From NCBI GenBank assembly GCA_020722365.1, contig DYKY01000002.1, forward strand, positions 8,266 to 55,251: DNA of 46,986 nucleotides. The letters run 5' to 3'. A model generated the notes under the pieces. The model was not told the origin of the DNA. It did no database searches and saw nothing but the letters and a program-made list of their open reading frames with translations. This DNA is from Thermoflexus sp. (GTDB lineage Bacteria > Chloroflexota > Anaerolineae > B4-G1 > SLSP01). Shown here in pieces: positions 7,038 to 15,145 of this stretch; within the stretch, counting starts at the first letter, position 1; the number at the start of each line of letters is the position of its first letter. The position numbers were made by a program, and so were the translations under genes.

Positions 7038-8612
7038 ATGCTGCTGCGTCAGTTGTTGACGGCTGTGTCGGAGTCGGCGATGCCGGTTGTGCTGGAAATT
7101 AGCGACAGTGCGACGCCGGGTGATACGCCGATTGCGGGGATCACCGACGATTCCCGGCAGGTTCGGCCCGGCTTTCTGTTTGTTGCGGTGCGCGGTGTGC
7201 ATGTGGACGGTCACCGTTTTGTTCCGGCGGCTGTCGCTGCCGGCGCGGCTGCCGTCGTTGGCGAGGAGCCTGCTGCCACCCTGAATCTGCCATTTGGTTT
7301 ACCCTATTTGCGCGTAGTCGATGCTCGTACGGCGCTGGGCTGGCTGCACGCGGCCTGGCACGGCTTCCCCTCGCGTCGCCTGGCGCTGACCGGCGTCACC
7401 GGCACCGACGGCAAGACGACGACGACGAACCTCCTCTACGCGATCCTGCGCGCTGCCGGGCACGAGACGGGGATGATCAGCACCGTCAACGCGCGGATCG
7501 GCGCGCTGAACCTGGATACCGGCCTGCACACCACCACGCCGCATCCCGCTGACGTGCAGCGTTACCTGGCCGACATGGTCGCCGCAGGCGCGACGCACGC
7601 CGTTCTGGAGACGACGTCGGAGGGGCTGGCGCAGCAGCGCCTCGCCGGGTGCGACTTCGACGTGGCGGTCGTCACCAACATCACGCACGAGCATGTAACC
7701 GCCCACGGCACGTGGGAGGCCTACCGCGAGGCGAAAGCGACACTCTTCCGTGGGCTGGCGACGGCAGCGCGCAAACCCGATGTGCCGAAAGTCGCTGTGC
7801 TCAACCGTGACGATTCCCGTTCGTTCGACTATCTCCGCGCGATTCCTGTGGAACAGCAGGTGGTTTACGGCATTGAGACGGCGGATGTTGACGTGACGGC
7901 CTGCGATATCGATTACTCGCCGCAGGGCATCCGCGCGACACTGCACAGTCCGTGGGGAAAGGTGGAAGTGGTTTCGCCGCTGGTGGGCGCGTTCAACGTG
8001 AGCAACATCCTGGCGGCAGCCTCGGCGGCGCTGGCGCTCGGTGCGCCGCTCGACGCGGTGGTTGAAGGGATTGCGGCGGTGCAAGGTGTGCCGGGGCGCA
8101 TGGAGCGCATCGACGAGGGCCAGCCGTTCACCGCGATTGTGGATTTCGCGCACACGCCCAACGCGCTGCGCGTGGCGCTGTTGGCGGCGCGGCAGTGGGT
8201 GGCGGGACAGGGGCGCGTCATTGTCGCCTTTGGGTCCGCCGGGTTGCGGGATCGCGAGAAGCGCCGCATGATGGGCGAAGTCGCCGGAGAACTGGCCGAC
8301 CTGATCGTGCTGACCGCCGAAGATCCCCGCACCGAACCCCTGGATGACATCCTTGCGGAGATGGCTGAGGGGGTGAAGCGCCATTCGCGTGTGGAAGGTG
8401 TGGATTTCTGGCGCGTACCGGATCGCGGCGCAGCCCTGCTGCACGCCGTCAGGCTTGCGCGGCCCGGTGACATTGTTCTCGCGTGTGGCAAAGGACACGA
8501 GCAGAGCATGTGCTTCGGGACGGTCGAATATCCCTGGGACGACCGTAAGGCCTTACGGCGCGCCCTCCATGGTGAAACGTTGGACACATTACCTACTCAT
8601 TCGGGGACGTGA
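7038..8612 (+). CDS. Mur ligase, MurE-like
   Basis: The 524-residue protein has the three-domain layout of UDP-MurNAc-tripeptide synthetase, which adds the third amino acid of the peptidoglycan stem. The P-loop GVTGTDGKTTTTN lies at about residues 120-132, with TTPHPADVQ and NITHEHVTAHGTWEAYREAK in the central domain and DFAHTPNALR and FGSAGLRDREKR in the C-terminal domain. Two sites differ from the usual enzyme: the substrate block reads ETTSEGLAQQR instead of SSHGL, and the residues that choose the third amino acid read AEDPRTEP instead of DNPR. The amino acid added is therefore uncertain. The start follows AGGAGGGAA at 7024-7032. It stands alone, away from a mur/fts cluster, so it may be a second, specialised Mur ligase. 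Confidence 0.82.
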   Translation: MLLRQLLTAVSESAMPVVLEISDSATPGDTPIAGITDDSRQVRPGFLFVAVRGVHVDGHRFVPAAVAAGAAAVVGEEPAATLNLPFGLPYLRVVDARTALGWLHAAWHGFPSRRLALTGVTGTDGKTTTTNLLYAILRAAGHETGMISTVNARIGALNLDTGLHTTTPHPADVQRYLADMVAAGATHAVLETTSEGLAQQRLAGCDFDVAVVTNITHEHVTAHGTWEAYREAKATLFRGLATAARKPDVPKVAVLNRDDSRSFDYLRAIPVEQQVVYGIETADVDVTACDIDYSPQGIRATLHSPWGKVEVVSPLVGAFNVSNILAAASAALALGAPLDAVVEGIAAVQGVPGRMERIDEGQPFTAIVDFAHTPNALRVALLAARQWVAGQGRVIVAFGSAGLRDREKRRMMGEVAGELADLIVLTAEDPRTEPLDDILAEMAEGVKRHSRVEGVDFWRVPDRGAALLHAVRLARPGDIVLACGKGHEQSMCFGTVEYPWDDRKALRRALHGETLDTLPTHSGT

Positions 8613-8620
8613 ATTGCCCA

Positions 8621-8703
8621 TCACGAATGTTTGCATTTGCCGAATCTTCACGAATTCACACTAGTTTCTGCATATATTCGTGACGATTCGTGTAAATTCG
8701 TGG
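8621..8703. repeat. Intergenic CACGAAT/ATTCGTG repeat cluster
   Basis: Between the Mur ligase and the glycosyltransferase, CACGAAT occurs at 8622-8628 and 8649-8655, and its complement ATTCGTG at 8677-8683, 8686-8692 and 8696-8702. The opposite orientation of the two halves allows an imperfect hairpin. The same words build the longer palindrome at 46637-46748, so both belong to one dispersed repeat family. Confidence 0.65.
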
Positions 8704-8772
8704 TTAGTATTGAAGCGGTTGATGCCTATGCTGATAGCTGGCGGCTGAAAGCTGAATGTTTTGGAGTGACTC

Positions 8773-9861
8773 ATGCGGATTGCGTTGGTGCATGATTGGC
8801 TGAACCAGTACGGCGGTGCAGAGCGGGTTTTGGAGCACCTCGTCGAGCAGTTTCCGGACGCGCCGGTCTACACGAGCATGTACTGGCGCGAGAAGATGCC
8901 CGCTGCATACCAAACCTGGGATATCCGCACGACGTGGATGGATCGCTTGCCGGGCGTGTACCGGCGGCATCAGTGGTATTTCCCCTTGTACGCGCTGGCT
9001 TTTGCCACGCTTGATGTGCGTCATCAAGGCTACGACGTGATCCTCAGCAACAAAAGCGGCTTCTGTCACGGCGTCCGTGCGGGCGAGACACCGCAGGTGT
9101 GCTACTGCCTCGCGCCGACGCGCTATGTGTGGGAGTTCGACGCTTACGCGGCCCGCGAGAACCTGCCGGGCGCGCTCAAAGTGTTGCTCAAGCCAGTTGT
9201 TGCTCTGCTGAAGCGTTGGGACTATCGCGTTGCTCAGCGCCCGACGACACACTTCGTCGCCATCTCCACAGAAATTCAGGAGCGCATCCGGAGCTACTAT
9301 CACCGCGATTCGAGTATTATCTATCCGCCGGTGGATGTGGAACGCTTCAGCCCGGCTCCGCAGCACGAGGATTACTACCTGATCGTTTCGCGGTTGATTC
9401 CCTACAAGCGCATCGATCTGGCCGTGGAAGCGTTCAACCGGCTTGGTTTGCCGCTGCGGGTTGTCGGCAGCGGGCGCGACCGCGAAGCCTTGGAGACGCT
9501 GGCGAAGCCAAACATCACGTTTATGGGCTACGTCCCCGATGCAGATTTGCCGGATTTGTTGGCGCGCTGCAAGGCATTTATCTTTCCGGGGCGTGAGGAT
9601 TTCGGGATCGCGCCATTGGAAGCGCAGGCTTCCGGACGTCCGGTGATTGCTTACGGCGCTGGGGGCGCGTTGGATTCGATCGTCGAGGGTGAGACGGGGG
9701 CATTCTTCCGTGAGGCGACGGCAGAATCCCTTGCGCAGGCTGTGCTGTCCTTCGACGCTGACCGCGTGGATCCGCTGGCTTGTCGCTCCAACGCCGAACG
9801 TTTCTCCGTCCCGCGTTTCCAGCAAGAGCTGTTGGCCACCCTCACGTGCGTTTTAGAATGA
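8773..9861 (+). CDS. Family 4 (GT-B fold) glycosyltransferase
   Basis: The 362-residue protein is a GT4-type transferase. The acceptor-binding half opens with VHDWLNQYGGAERVLE, a glycine-rich loop typical of the family. The donor-binding half has VSRLIPYKRIDLAV near residue 210 and GREDFGIAPLEAQASG near residue 275, where the paired glutamates (E-x7-E) contact the nucleotide sugar. There is no signal peptide or membrane segment, so it acts in the cytoplasm or at the inner face of the membrane, probably in cell-surface or exopolysaccharide synthesis. The sugar and the acceptor cannot be read from sequence. It is preceded by 160 bp of repeat-rich spacer and is convergent with the next gene. Confidence 0.85.
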   Translation: MRIALVHDWLNQYGGAERVLEHLVEQFPDAPVYTSMYWREKMPAAYQTWDIRTTWMDRLPGVYRRHQWYFPLYALAFATLDVRHQGYDVILSNKSGFCHGVRAGETPQVCYCLAPTRYVWEFDAYAARENLPGALKVLLKPVVALLKRWDYRVAQRPTTHFVAISTEIQERIRSYYHRDSSIIYPPVDVERFSPAPQHEDYYLIVSRLIPYKRIDLAVEAFNRLGLPLRVVGSGRDREALETLAKPNITFMGYVPDADLPDLLARCKAFIFPGREDFGIAPLEAQASGRPVIAYGAGGALDSIVEGETGAFFREATAESLAQAVLSFDADRVDPLACRSNAERFSVPRFQQELLATLTCVLE

Positions 9862-9867
9862 GCGAGT

Positions 9868-9917
9868 GGGCGAATCAGCGAATGGGCGAATTTGCCTGAT
9901 TACTCGTTACCCATTAC
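9868..9917. repeat. Short octamer and heptamer arrays between convergent genes
   Basis: Three octamers ending in CGAAT (9868-9875, 9876-9883, 9884-9891) are followed by three heptamers ending in TTAC (9897-9903, 9904-9910, 9911-9917). The last heptamer directly abuts the stop codon of the minus-strand gene. The octamer GGGCGAAT/CAGCGAAT recurs at 35598-35621. Confidence 0.75.
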
Positions 9918-11774
9918 TCACCACGGCATCGACTGAACTTCCCACTCCGGTCGTTTCGTCCACCAGGGCAAGATACCGTAGGACTCCGAGATGGCATCCG
10001 TGGTGTATAGTTCTTCCATGCACTCGTACCAACTCATGCCCTCGGTTTTCTGGAAATGCCACCACTCCACATCGTAGTAGGAGGCTCGCCAGTTGGAGAG
10101 TGCGTTGCGTCGCTCCCACCCGTAATCGGCGGCGATGGTGGTGAAGTCGACGTAGTAGCCTTCGGGAATTGTCGCCTTGAGTTCGCCCCCCTGGGCTGTC
10201 GCCAGCCCGCCGTCGGACCGCGCCGAGAGGTCCCAGGGCGCAACGCGCAGCGGCTCGCCCAGGCTGCCGTCCTGCTCTTTGGCTTTGATGTACACGCGCC
10301 AGTAGGTGACGCCGCCGATGTCCTCGCGCACCAGTTCTATCAGTCCGGTGCTCAGATACCCCTGGTTGATGTCCACGGCGCGCCCGCAGACGTGCCAGGA
10401 GATGCGCCCTTGCCCGGGGCGGGGCGTGTAATTCATCGTCCGCGATGAGTCGCCGAGGATGGATAGGTAGTCCCAGCCTGTTTGTTCTTCCACTGCCTTA
10501 CGTAGCGCGTTGTAGCTGTCATTGACTTTGTCGCTCAATTTCTCCGCACTGTCGCTATGATTGACGTTTGGCAGGTTGACCAACTGATATTTTTCGGGGC
10601 TCTCGGAAAGCAAAAGTTCGGTGTAAAGGGGGGATTCTTCTTCTCCCATACGTTGTACGAGCCGCGCTTCCAGTTCGGGATTGAGAGGTGTCAGCGTCCA
10701 CGAGGGCGTGTCCATCCAATCCATCGTACTGTAGCCCTCCTGGGCCAGTCCCCATCCTGTTGTGTCGGCCGCGATCAGGTACGACGTTGCCTGCTGGCGG
10801 AAGATGAAGGCTAACGCGCTCCCGCCGGGCGACCATGTGGGCTGTCCGCCCACGCCGAAGAGACTTGGGCGCAGCATCCCGGTTGCCAGAGCTTCTTTGT
10901 CGAAGGGGATTTTCCAGATCGTTTCGTTGCCGGGCACGCCGGCAGAGTAAACGATATAGCGTCCGTCGGGCGACCATTCGGCGTAATCCTCGTTTTGGTC
11001 GGGTGTGTTGGTCACGTTGACGGTGATACCATCGTCCAGTGAGATGACGTACAAATCCTTGTTACCGTTGCGATAGGCCGTAAATGCGATGTGCCGTCCA
11101 TCAGGCGACCAGGCCGGGGAATACTCCGGGGCGGATTCCGAGGTTAACCGCTGGCTGTCGCCACGCTCCACATTGAGGATGTAGATATCGAAATTCCCAT
11201 CCACATAGGCTTCATAGGCCAACCATTTGCCATCGGGTGACCACGTCGGCGCAGCCTGATAATCCGGCGTGCGTGTCAGCCGTATCACGGTGCCGGCTGT
11301 CATCTCGATGAGATAGAGGTCCCAGCCGCCGCTGCGTTGCGAGGCAAACGCAAGGTGTTGTCCATCGGGGGACCAGACCGGATTGCGATCTTCGCCGGGA
11401 TCGAAGGTGAGCCGCAGCAGATTGCCGGTGTTCTGCGAGAGCAGGTAGATGTCGCTGTTCCCGTTGTGCCGCATTGAAAACGCTAGCGTCCCACCGCTGC
11501 CGACCGGGGTGGGGGTGAGCGGTGGCGCGCCAGGGACCGGTGTGGGAATGTACCATGTGGATGCCGGTGGTGTAGCTGTGACGACGACCGTGCGTTCAAC
11601 CTCACGCTCTATGGCGGGTGGGGCCGGGCGGACGATGAGCGCCAGCGCGCCAATGAGCAGAATAATCCAGACGACTAGTGGAACCTTGACCTGCCGGGGT
11701 TTGAAAAAATAGCTTAATATTTGTTTTAATGCTTTGCTGTACGCCACAGTATGCTTTCTCCCACCTCTAAACAT
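9918..11774 (-). CDS. Membrane-anchored TolB-like propeller with M15 peptidase-like domain
   Basis: The 618-residue protein begins with a basic stretch and one membrane span (VVWIILLIGALALIV, about residues 35-50), then a Pro/Thr-rich linker. Residues about 85-350 hold at least five TolB/PD40 propeller repeats, each with a variant of NPVWSPDGQHLAFAS. The C-terminal 190 residues look like a VanY/M15 zinc peptidase: SWHVCGRAVDI near residue 460 and EWWHF near the end carry the two histidine motifs. That would place a cell-wall carboxypeptidase-like domain outside the cell behind a propeller. Catalysis is not proven, since the full metal triad is not clear by eye. The ATG at 11774 has a poor ribosome site; a GTG at 11747 after AGGTGGGAG is a good alternative. 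Confidence 0.7.
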   Translation of the reverse strand: MFRGGRKHTVAYSKALKQILSYFFKPRQVKVPLVVWIILLIGALALIVRPAPPAIEREVERTVVVTATPPASTWYIPTPVPGAPPLTPTPVGSGGTLAFSMRHNGNSDIYLLSQNTGNLLRLTFDPGEDRNPVWSPDGQHLAFASQRSGGWDLYLIEMTAGTVIRLTRTPDYQAAPTWSPDGKWLAYEAYVDGNFDIYILNVERGDSQRLTSESAPEYSPAWSPDGRHIAFTAYRNGNKDLYVISLDDGITVNVTNTPDQNEDYAEWSPDGRYIVYSAGVPGNETIWKIPFDKEALATGMLRPSLFGVGGQPTWSPGGSALAFIFRQQATSYLIAADTTGWGLAQEGYSTMDWMDTPSWTLTPLNPELEARLVQRMGEEESPLYTELLLSESPEKYQLVNLPNVNHSDSAEKLSDKVNDSYNALRKAVEEQTGWDYLSILGDSSRTMNYTPRPGQGRISWHVCGRAVDINQGYLSTGLIELVREDIGGVTYWRVYIKAKEQDGSLGEPLRVAPWDLSARSDGGLATAQGGELKATIPEGYYVDFTTIAADYGWERRNALSNWRASYYDVEWWHFQKTEGMSWYECMEELYTTDAISESYGILPWWTKRPEWEVQSMPW

Positions 11775-11806
11775 AGCCGACAACGGGAGAATGTCAAACT
11801 TGGTAT

Positions 11807-11846
11807 AAAAAAGTCCAGGCGAGTTCTGTGTTGGCTCGCCTGGACT
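11807..11846 (-). terminator. Rho-independent terminator of the tat operon
   Basis: A 12-bp perfect stem (AGTCCAGGCGAG at 11812-11823 with CTCGCCTGGACT at 11835-11846) has an 11-nt loop. Read on the minus strand it is followed by six T residues (A6 at 11807-11812 on the plus strand). It lies just after the tatC stop, and separates tatC from the propeller gene. Confidence 0.92.
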
Positions 11847-11864
11847 GTTGAACGGTTGTGCGTG

Positions 11865-12617
11865 TTAGTCTGCTTCGAGGGTGGCTTTGGCTTCGGCTGC
11901 ACGGCGTGCGCGTTGTCTGGCAGCTACGTGCGCCAGCAGGATGCCGAAAAAGTAGAGCACAACGAATGGCCCGGTGACCAACAGCATGGTGAGCATATCT
12001 GTAGTCGGTGTGATGACCGCGGCGAAGATTGCAGCGACAAAGACGACTACCCGCCAGGCCTGAGCAAGCTGTTTGGGCGTCACGACGCCTAACAAGGCGA
12101 TCACGTAAATGACCAAGGGTGTTTGAAAAACGAGGCCCATCCATAACAAGAGCATTGAAACAAAGGCGAGGTATTTCTCCAGGGAGTACTGTGTTGTGAC
12201 GACCGAGCCAAAAAAGCCCATCAAAACGGGCATGCTGATGGGGACTAAAACCTGCAAAGTAAATAACGCTCCCAGAACGAAAAAGATGATGACCGTGGGG
12301 AGAACCAGCAGGACGGTTTTTCGTTCGTTGCTGAACAGACCCGGCCTTATAAAAGCATAAATCTGATACAGAAGGTAGGGTAGCGCAGCGCCGAAACCGA
12401 GTGTCAGTGCGATTTTGAAGTACGTCATCGGCGCTTCGGTTGGACTGAGCACAACAACTGGGGCGCCGCCTAGTGGTTTGACGAGCCATGCGACTACGTA
12501 ATCGGTAACGAGCATCGCTATGATAGTCGTGATGATGACAGCCGCTACGGAGCGGAAGAGCCGCACGCGCAGTTCTCTAATGTGTTCGAGAAGATCCATG
12601 CCATTTTCTTCCGTCAT
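11865..12617 (-). CDS. tatC: Sec-independent protein translocase TatC
   Basis: TatC is the polytopic receptor of the twin-arginine export pathway, binding RR signal peptides of folded proteins. The 250-residue protein has six hydrophobic spans and the family marks: HIRELRVRLF at the N terminus, SPTEAPMTYFKIA in the first periplasmic loop, and LPYLLYQIYAFIRPGL with the conserved F..PGL. The C-terminal tail is basic. The ATG at 12617 is one base after the stop of the tatB-like gene and follows GAGG; the open frame reaches back to 12635, which would overlap that gene without benefit. It is the last gene of the tatA-tatB-tatC unit. Confidence 0.93.
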   Translation of the reverse strand: MTEENGMDLLEHIRELRVRLFRSVAAVIITTIIAMLVTDYVVAWLVKPLGGAPVVVLSPTEAPMTYFKIALTLGFGAALPYLLYQIYAFIRPGLFSNERKTVLLVLPTVIIFFVLGALFTLQVLVPISMPVLMGFFGSVVTTQYSLEKYLAFVSMLLLWMGLVFQTPLVIYVIALLGVVTPKQLAQAWRVVVFVAAIFAAVITPTTDMLTMLLVTGPFVVLYFFGILLAHVAARQRARRAAEAKATLEAD

Positions 12618-12618
12618 C

Positions 12619-13158
12619 TTATTTATCCTCGTCACCTGGGCCTGCAGATACTGAAGTGGGAGCGCCTTTTGTGGCAGTAGCGACTGCAGAGGGGGGTGTT
12701 TTTCCGAGCCGTTCAGCTTCAGAAGTCACCCGTGATGGAGCGCTTGGCTTTGTCGCCATGGGGGTGATTGCTCCCGGCGCGGGTTCATTCAGCGTGGCTT
12801 CAAGCGCCTTGGGGACTTCGCTCACGCCGGTAGCAACGGACGTTGACACATCTTCCAGCGTGGTTTTGACGTCTTCGACCGCCGCTATGGCTTCGCTGAG
12901 ATCGGCTTTGGTTATAGCTTTGACATTTGCTACGGTTTTCTGAAGCTCGGCAACCGATGCTTGCGTTTCTTTGATGGTTTCTTTTATTTCTTCGGGCACG
13001 TAATCGCCCTTGAGAACGCTCGCTGACATTTGCTGTATTTTGCGTACATATCCTCCCATTGTCTGCATAATTTTCAGAATATCTTCAGGACCAAAAAGGA
13101 TAATCGCCAACAGCACAATGATAAGGAGCTCACCACCTCCGATATTTAAAAACTCCAT
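12619..13158 (-). CDS. tatB: TatA/TatB-family protein with a long C-terminal tail
   Basis: This is the second hairpin-helix Tat component. Residues 1-20 form a membrane helix (GGELLIIVLLAIILFGP) followed by the hinge P and an amphipathic helix (EDILKIMQTMGGYVRKI). About 130 further residues are rich in Ala, Val, Thr and Glu and predicted to be helical or disordered, longer than in the neighbouring TatA, which is why TatB is preferred. It uses ILFGPE rather than a conserved TatB-only signature, so it could be a second TatA. The ATG at 13158 is chosen because the membrane helix must be near the N terminus; the open frame to 13197 adds a basic leader. Confidence 0.78.
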   Translation of the reverse strand: MEFLNIGGGELLIIVLLAIILFGPEDILKIMQTMGGYVRKIQQMSASVLKGDYVPEEIKETIKETQASVAELQKTVANVKAITKADLSEAIAAVEDVKTTLEDVSTSVATGVSEVPKALEATLNEPAPGAITPMATKPSAPSRVTSEAERLGKTPPSAVATATKGAPTSVSAGPGDEDK

Positions 13159-13198
13159 CCCGCATCTCCGTGGCAGTTGTGTTAGACCATAGATCAAA

Positions 13199-13222
13199 CC
13201 GCCGGTGGGGAAAAGCCGGCGG
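13199..13222 (-). other. Intercistronic hairpin between tatA and the tatB-like gene
   Basis: CCGCCGG at 13199-13205 pairs with CCGGCGG at 13216-13222 around a 10-nt A/G-rich loop. There is no T tract on the minus strand, so it is more likely an mRNA-processing or partial attenuation structure than a full terminator. It could set the ratio of abundant TatA to the downstream subunits. Confidence 0.45.
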
Positions 13223-13249
13223 CGACTTGATCGGGGTGTTTATGCTGCG

Positions 13250-13453
13250 TTAGGCTTCGTTCGAAGCGTTCTCAGAGTCAGTTGTATCAGTGTTTTCTTT
13301 GGGTTTGTTGGGCTGTAGGCCCTCCTTGAACCCGCGGATTCCTTTGCCCAGCTCTGCTCCAAGGCGCGCGACCCGTCCAGGCCCAAAGATGATCAAGGCT
13401 AACACAATAACCAAAACCAGCTCCAACGGACCGAATTGTTTGAACAGTGGCAT
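13250..13453 (-). CDS. tatA: Sec-independent translocase pore subunit TatA
   Basis: The 67-residue protein is a standard TatA. A membrane helix (LELVLVIVLALIIFGP) is followed by the FGPGR hinge and an amphipathic helix (VARLGAELGKGIRGFKEG), then a short charged, disordered tail ending in SENASNEA. TatA oligomers form the export pore. The ATG at 13453 is used because GGAGG lies five bases upstream; the open frame extends four codons to a TTG that overlaps this ribosome site. It is the first gene of the tat unit, with about 150 bp of spacer to the tRNA genes upstream. Confidence 0.92.
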   Translation of the reverse strand: MPLFKQFGPLELVLVIVLALIIFGPGRVARLGAELGKGIRGFKEGLQPNKPKENTDTTDSENASNEA

Positions 13454-13602
13454 TTCAACCTCCAAAACAAGATTTTTCTGAGTGCGTCTCTTGTGGGCAC
13501 ATAGCCCTCTTCGATAACGCTCGTCTTACACAAGTTCTATCATACTATGGTTTAGCAGATACGCAAACACGAGGAAAATCGCGGGGTCCTGGTTTCACAT
13601 AG

Positions 13603-13675
13603 AGTCCCCGGTGAGACTCGAACTCACAACCCCCTGGTTCGAAGCCAGGTGCGCTGTCCATTGCGCCACGGGGAC
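13603..13675 (-). tRNA. tRNA-Arg (anticodon UCG)
   Basis: On the minus strand all four stems close: a 7-bp acceptor (GTCCCCG with CGGGGAC), a 4-bp D stem GCGC, a 5-bp anticodon stem CCTGG/CCAGG with loop CTTCGAA, and a GTGAG/CTCAC T stem with loop TTCGAGT. The anticodon TCG reads CGN arginine codons. CCA is not encoded. The discriminator position would be T, which is uncommon for arginine tRNAs. Confidence 0.95.
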
Positions 13676-13697
13676 TGGAAGACATATCCTCAAGGAT

Positions 13698-13726
13698 ATA
13701 AAAAGCCGGACACACTGGCCCGGCTT
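13698..13726 (-). terminator. Terminator between the two tRNA genes
   Basis: AAGCCGG at 13703-13709 pairs with CCGGCTT at 13720-13726 around a 10-nt loop. On the minus strand the stem runs into TTTTTATA. It would end a tRNA-His transcript before tRNA-Arg, implying separate or attenuated expression of the two. Confidence 0.75.
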
Positions 13727-13730
13727 CTAG

Positions 13731-13804
13731 GGTGACTGGTGGGACTCGAACCCACAGTTGCCTGAGTCACAGTCAGGAGCCTTAACCATTAGGCCACAGC
13801 CACC
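13731..13804 (-). tRNA. tRNA-His (anticodon GUG)
   Basis: On the minus strand the acceptor stem GTGGCTG/CAGTCAC (one G-T pair), D arm, anticodon stem CCTGA/TCAGG with loop CTGTGAC, and T arm GTGGG/CCCAC with TTCGAGT all form. The anticodon is GTG. A genomic G at position -1 (complement of 13804) faces C73 (complement of 13731), the identity pair of histidine tRNAs. Confidence 0.95.
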
Positions 13805-13882
13805 ATGCTACGGGCGAGATTGTACCACAGAAGGAGAAATGGGCAAATGTCTCACGACTGTGCGACCGTTGTAAGCTCGAGG

Positions 13883-15145
13883 TTATTTTCCCCCCTCTTC
13901 CGTTGTGGCAAACGGGTTTCCGATGGGCAGCAAAATATGAAAGGTGCTACCGGGGAATTTCTCCTCATCGTAGCCGGGACTTTCTGCCCACACTTTGCCG
14001 TTGTGGGCTTCGATAATGCCTTTGGATACGACTAATCCCAGTCCCAAACCGCCCCCCTTGAACGCCGTCTTGCTGGAACGGTGCAATGCCACATCCTCCA
14101 GGACATAGAAGCGCTCAAAGATGTGGATAAGTTCCTGGGGCGGGATGCCGACGCCGGTATCCTTAATCCAGATATGCACGACATCCTCCAGGGTTTCAGC
14201 ATCGATTGTTACTTTCCCATTATCAGGCGTGTATTTAATGGAATTGCTGATGAGGTTACCGATAGCCTGGTGCAATCGTCGCGGGTCGCCCTCGATAACC
14301 GGCGCTTTCTTGATGCCCTGTCCAAGTTCGAGGGTGAGATTGCGTTGTGGACCGAAGCTGCGCAGGTTGTGCAACACTGATTGAATAACCGAATGGATGA
14401 AGACCGGCTCGTGTGAGAGGTCGAGACGATTGGCGTCAATCAGCGAGACGTTGAGGATATCTTGAATGACCTCACTCAATCGTTTGACGGCATCGGAGAC
14501 TTTCGACAAGAGGTGGCGCGGACTGCCTTCGGTTTCTTCTTCGCCGGGAATAGCAGGATTGGAGCGGAGAATTTGCAGATAGCCGTAGATGACGGTGAGC
14601 GGTGTCCGCAACTCGTGCCCGGCCAGTATGACGAAATCGGATTTCATCTTCTCGACGCGTTGTAGTTCGGCGTTGGCATTTTCCAGCTCTCGGATTTTCT
14701 CCTCAAGCCGGTTCACCAGACGTTGATTGTACTCTAGCAGATATTCGGCCTTTTCTTCCGGTGTGCCAACTTCATCCTCCAGGCCTACCATATAGGCGCG
14801 AATCTGGTCGCCAAAGCGATCTACATCGATGGGTTTAGGGATGTAACCATTGCACCCGGCCACCAACGCGCGCTCCCGGTCGCCGCGCAGCGTCGCGGCT
14901 GTGACGGCGATGATGGGGACTTCTCTCAGGCCCTCAAGGGTACGCAGGCGCGTGGTTACCTCGTAGCCATCAAGCCCGCTGATGTTGATATCCATCAGAA
15001 TAAGGTCCGGTTTTTCGCGTCGTGCGGCTTCGATGGCGCCTAGCCCATTGTCGGCTAGCGCGACTTCGAATCCCTCGGCGGTGAGGATGCGTTGGACTAA
15101 CCGCTGACTGGCGAGATCATCTTCAACGTATAGAATCTTCGTCAT
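13883..15145 (-). CDS. Receiver domain-histidine kinase hybrid
   Basis: The 420-residue soluble protein has an N-terminal receiver domain (residues 1-120; VEDD acidic pair, phospho-acceptor Asp in LILMDIN near residue 52, conserved Lys in IPKPID), a coiled-coil linker rich in Glu and Arg (about 130-165), a HisKA dimerisation domain with the phospho-His in AGHELRTPLT, and a HATPase domain with the N box NLISNSIKYTP, G1 DTGVGIP and G2 GGLGLGL. Having the receiver in front and no sensor or membrane domain suggests it acts inside a relay. Its start overlaps the stop of the upstream gene by 4 bp (ATGA), so it is coupled to the threonine-synthase-receiver protein, its likely partner. Confidence 0.88.
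   Translation of the reverse strand: MTKILYVEDDLASQRLVQRILTAEGFEVALADNGLGAIEAARREKPDLILMDINISGLDGYEVTTRLRTLEGLREVPIIAVTAATLRGDRERALVAGCNGYIPKPIDVDRFGDQIRAYMVGLEDEVGTPEEKAEYLLEYNQRLVNRLEEKIRELENANAELQRVEKMKSDFVILAGHELRTPLTVIYGYLQILRSNPAIPGEEETEGSPRHLLSKVSDAVKRLSEVIQDILNVSLIDANRLDLSHEPVFIHSVIQSVLHNLRSFGPQRNLTLELGQGIKKAPVIEGDPRRLHQAIGNLISNSIKYTPDNGKVTIDAETLEDVVHIWIKDTGVGIPPQELIHIFERFYVLEDVALHRSSKTAFKGGGLGLGLVVSKGIIEAHNGKVWAESPGYDEEKFPGSTFHILLPIGNPFATTEEGGK

Noticed and set aside
7299-8498. Minus-strand open frame opposite the Mur ligase
   Set aside because: Arg/His-rich antisense shadow without motifs; the plus-strand Mur ligase is clear.
8704-9825. Minus-strand open frame of 373 codons opposite the glycosyltransferase
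   Set aside because: It has no motif, starts within the GT4 reading frame and ends in repeat sequence; the plus strand has clear GT4 signatures.
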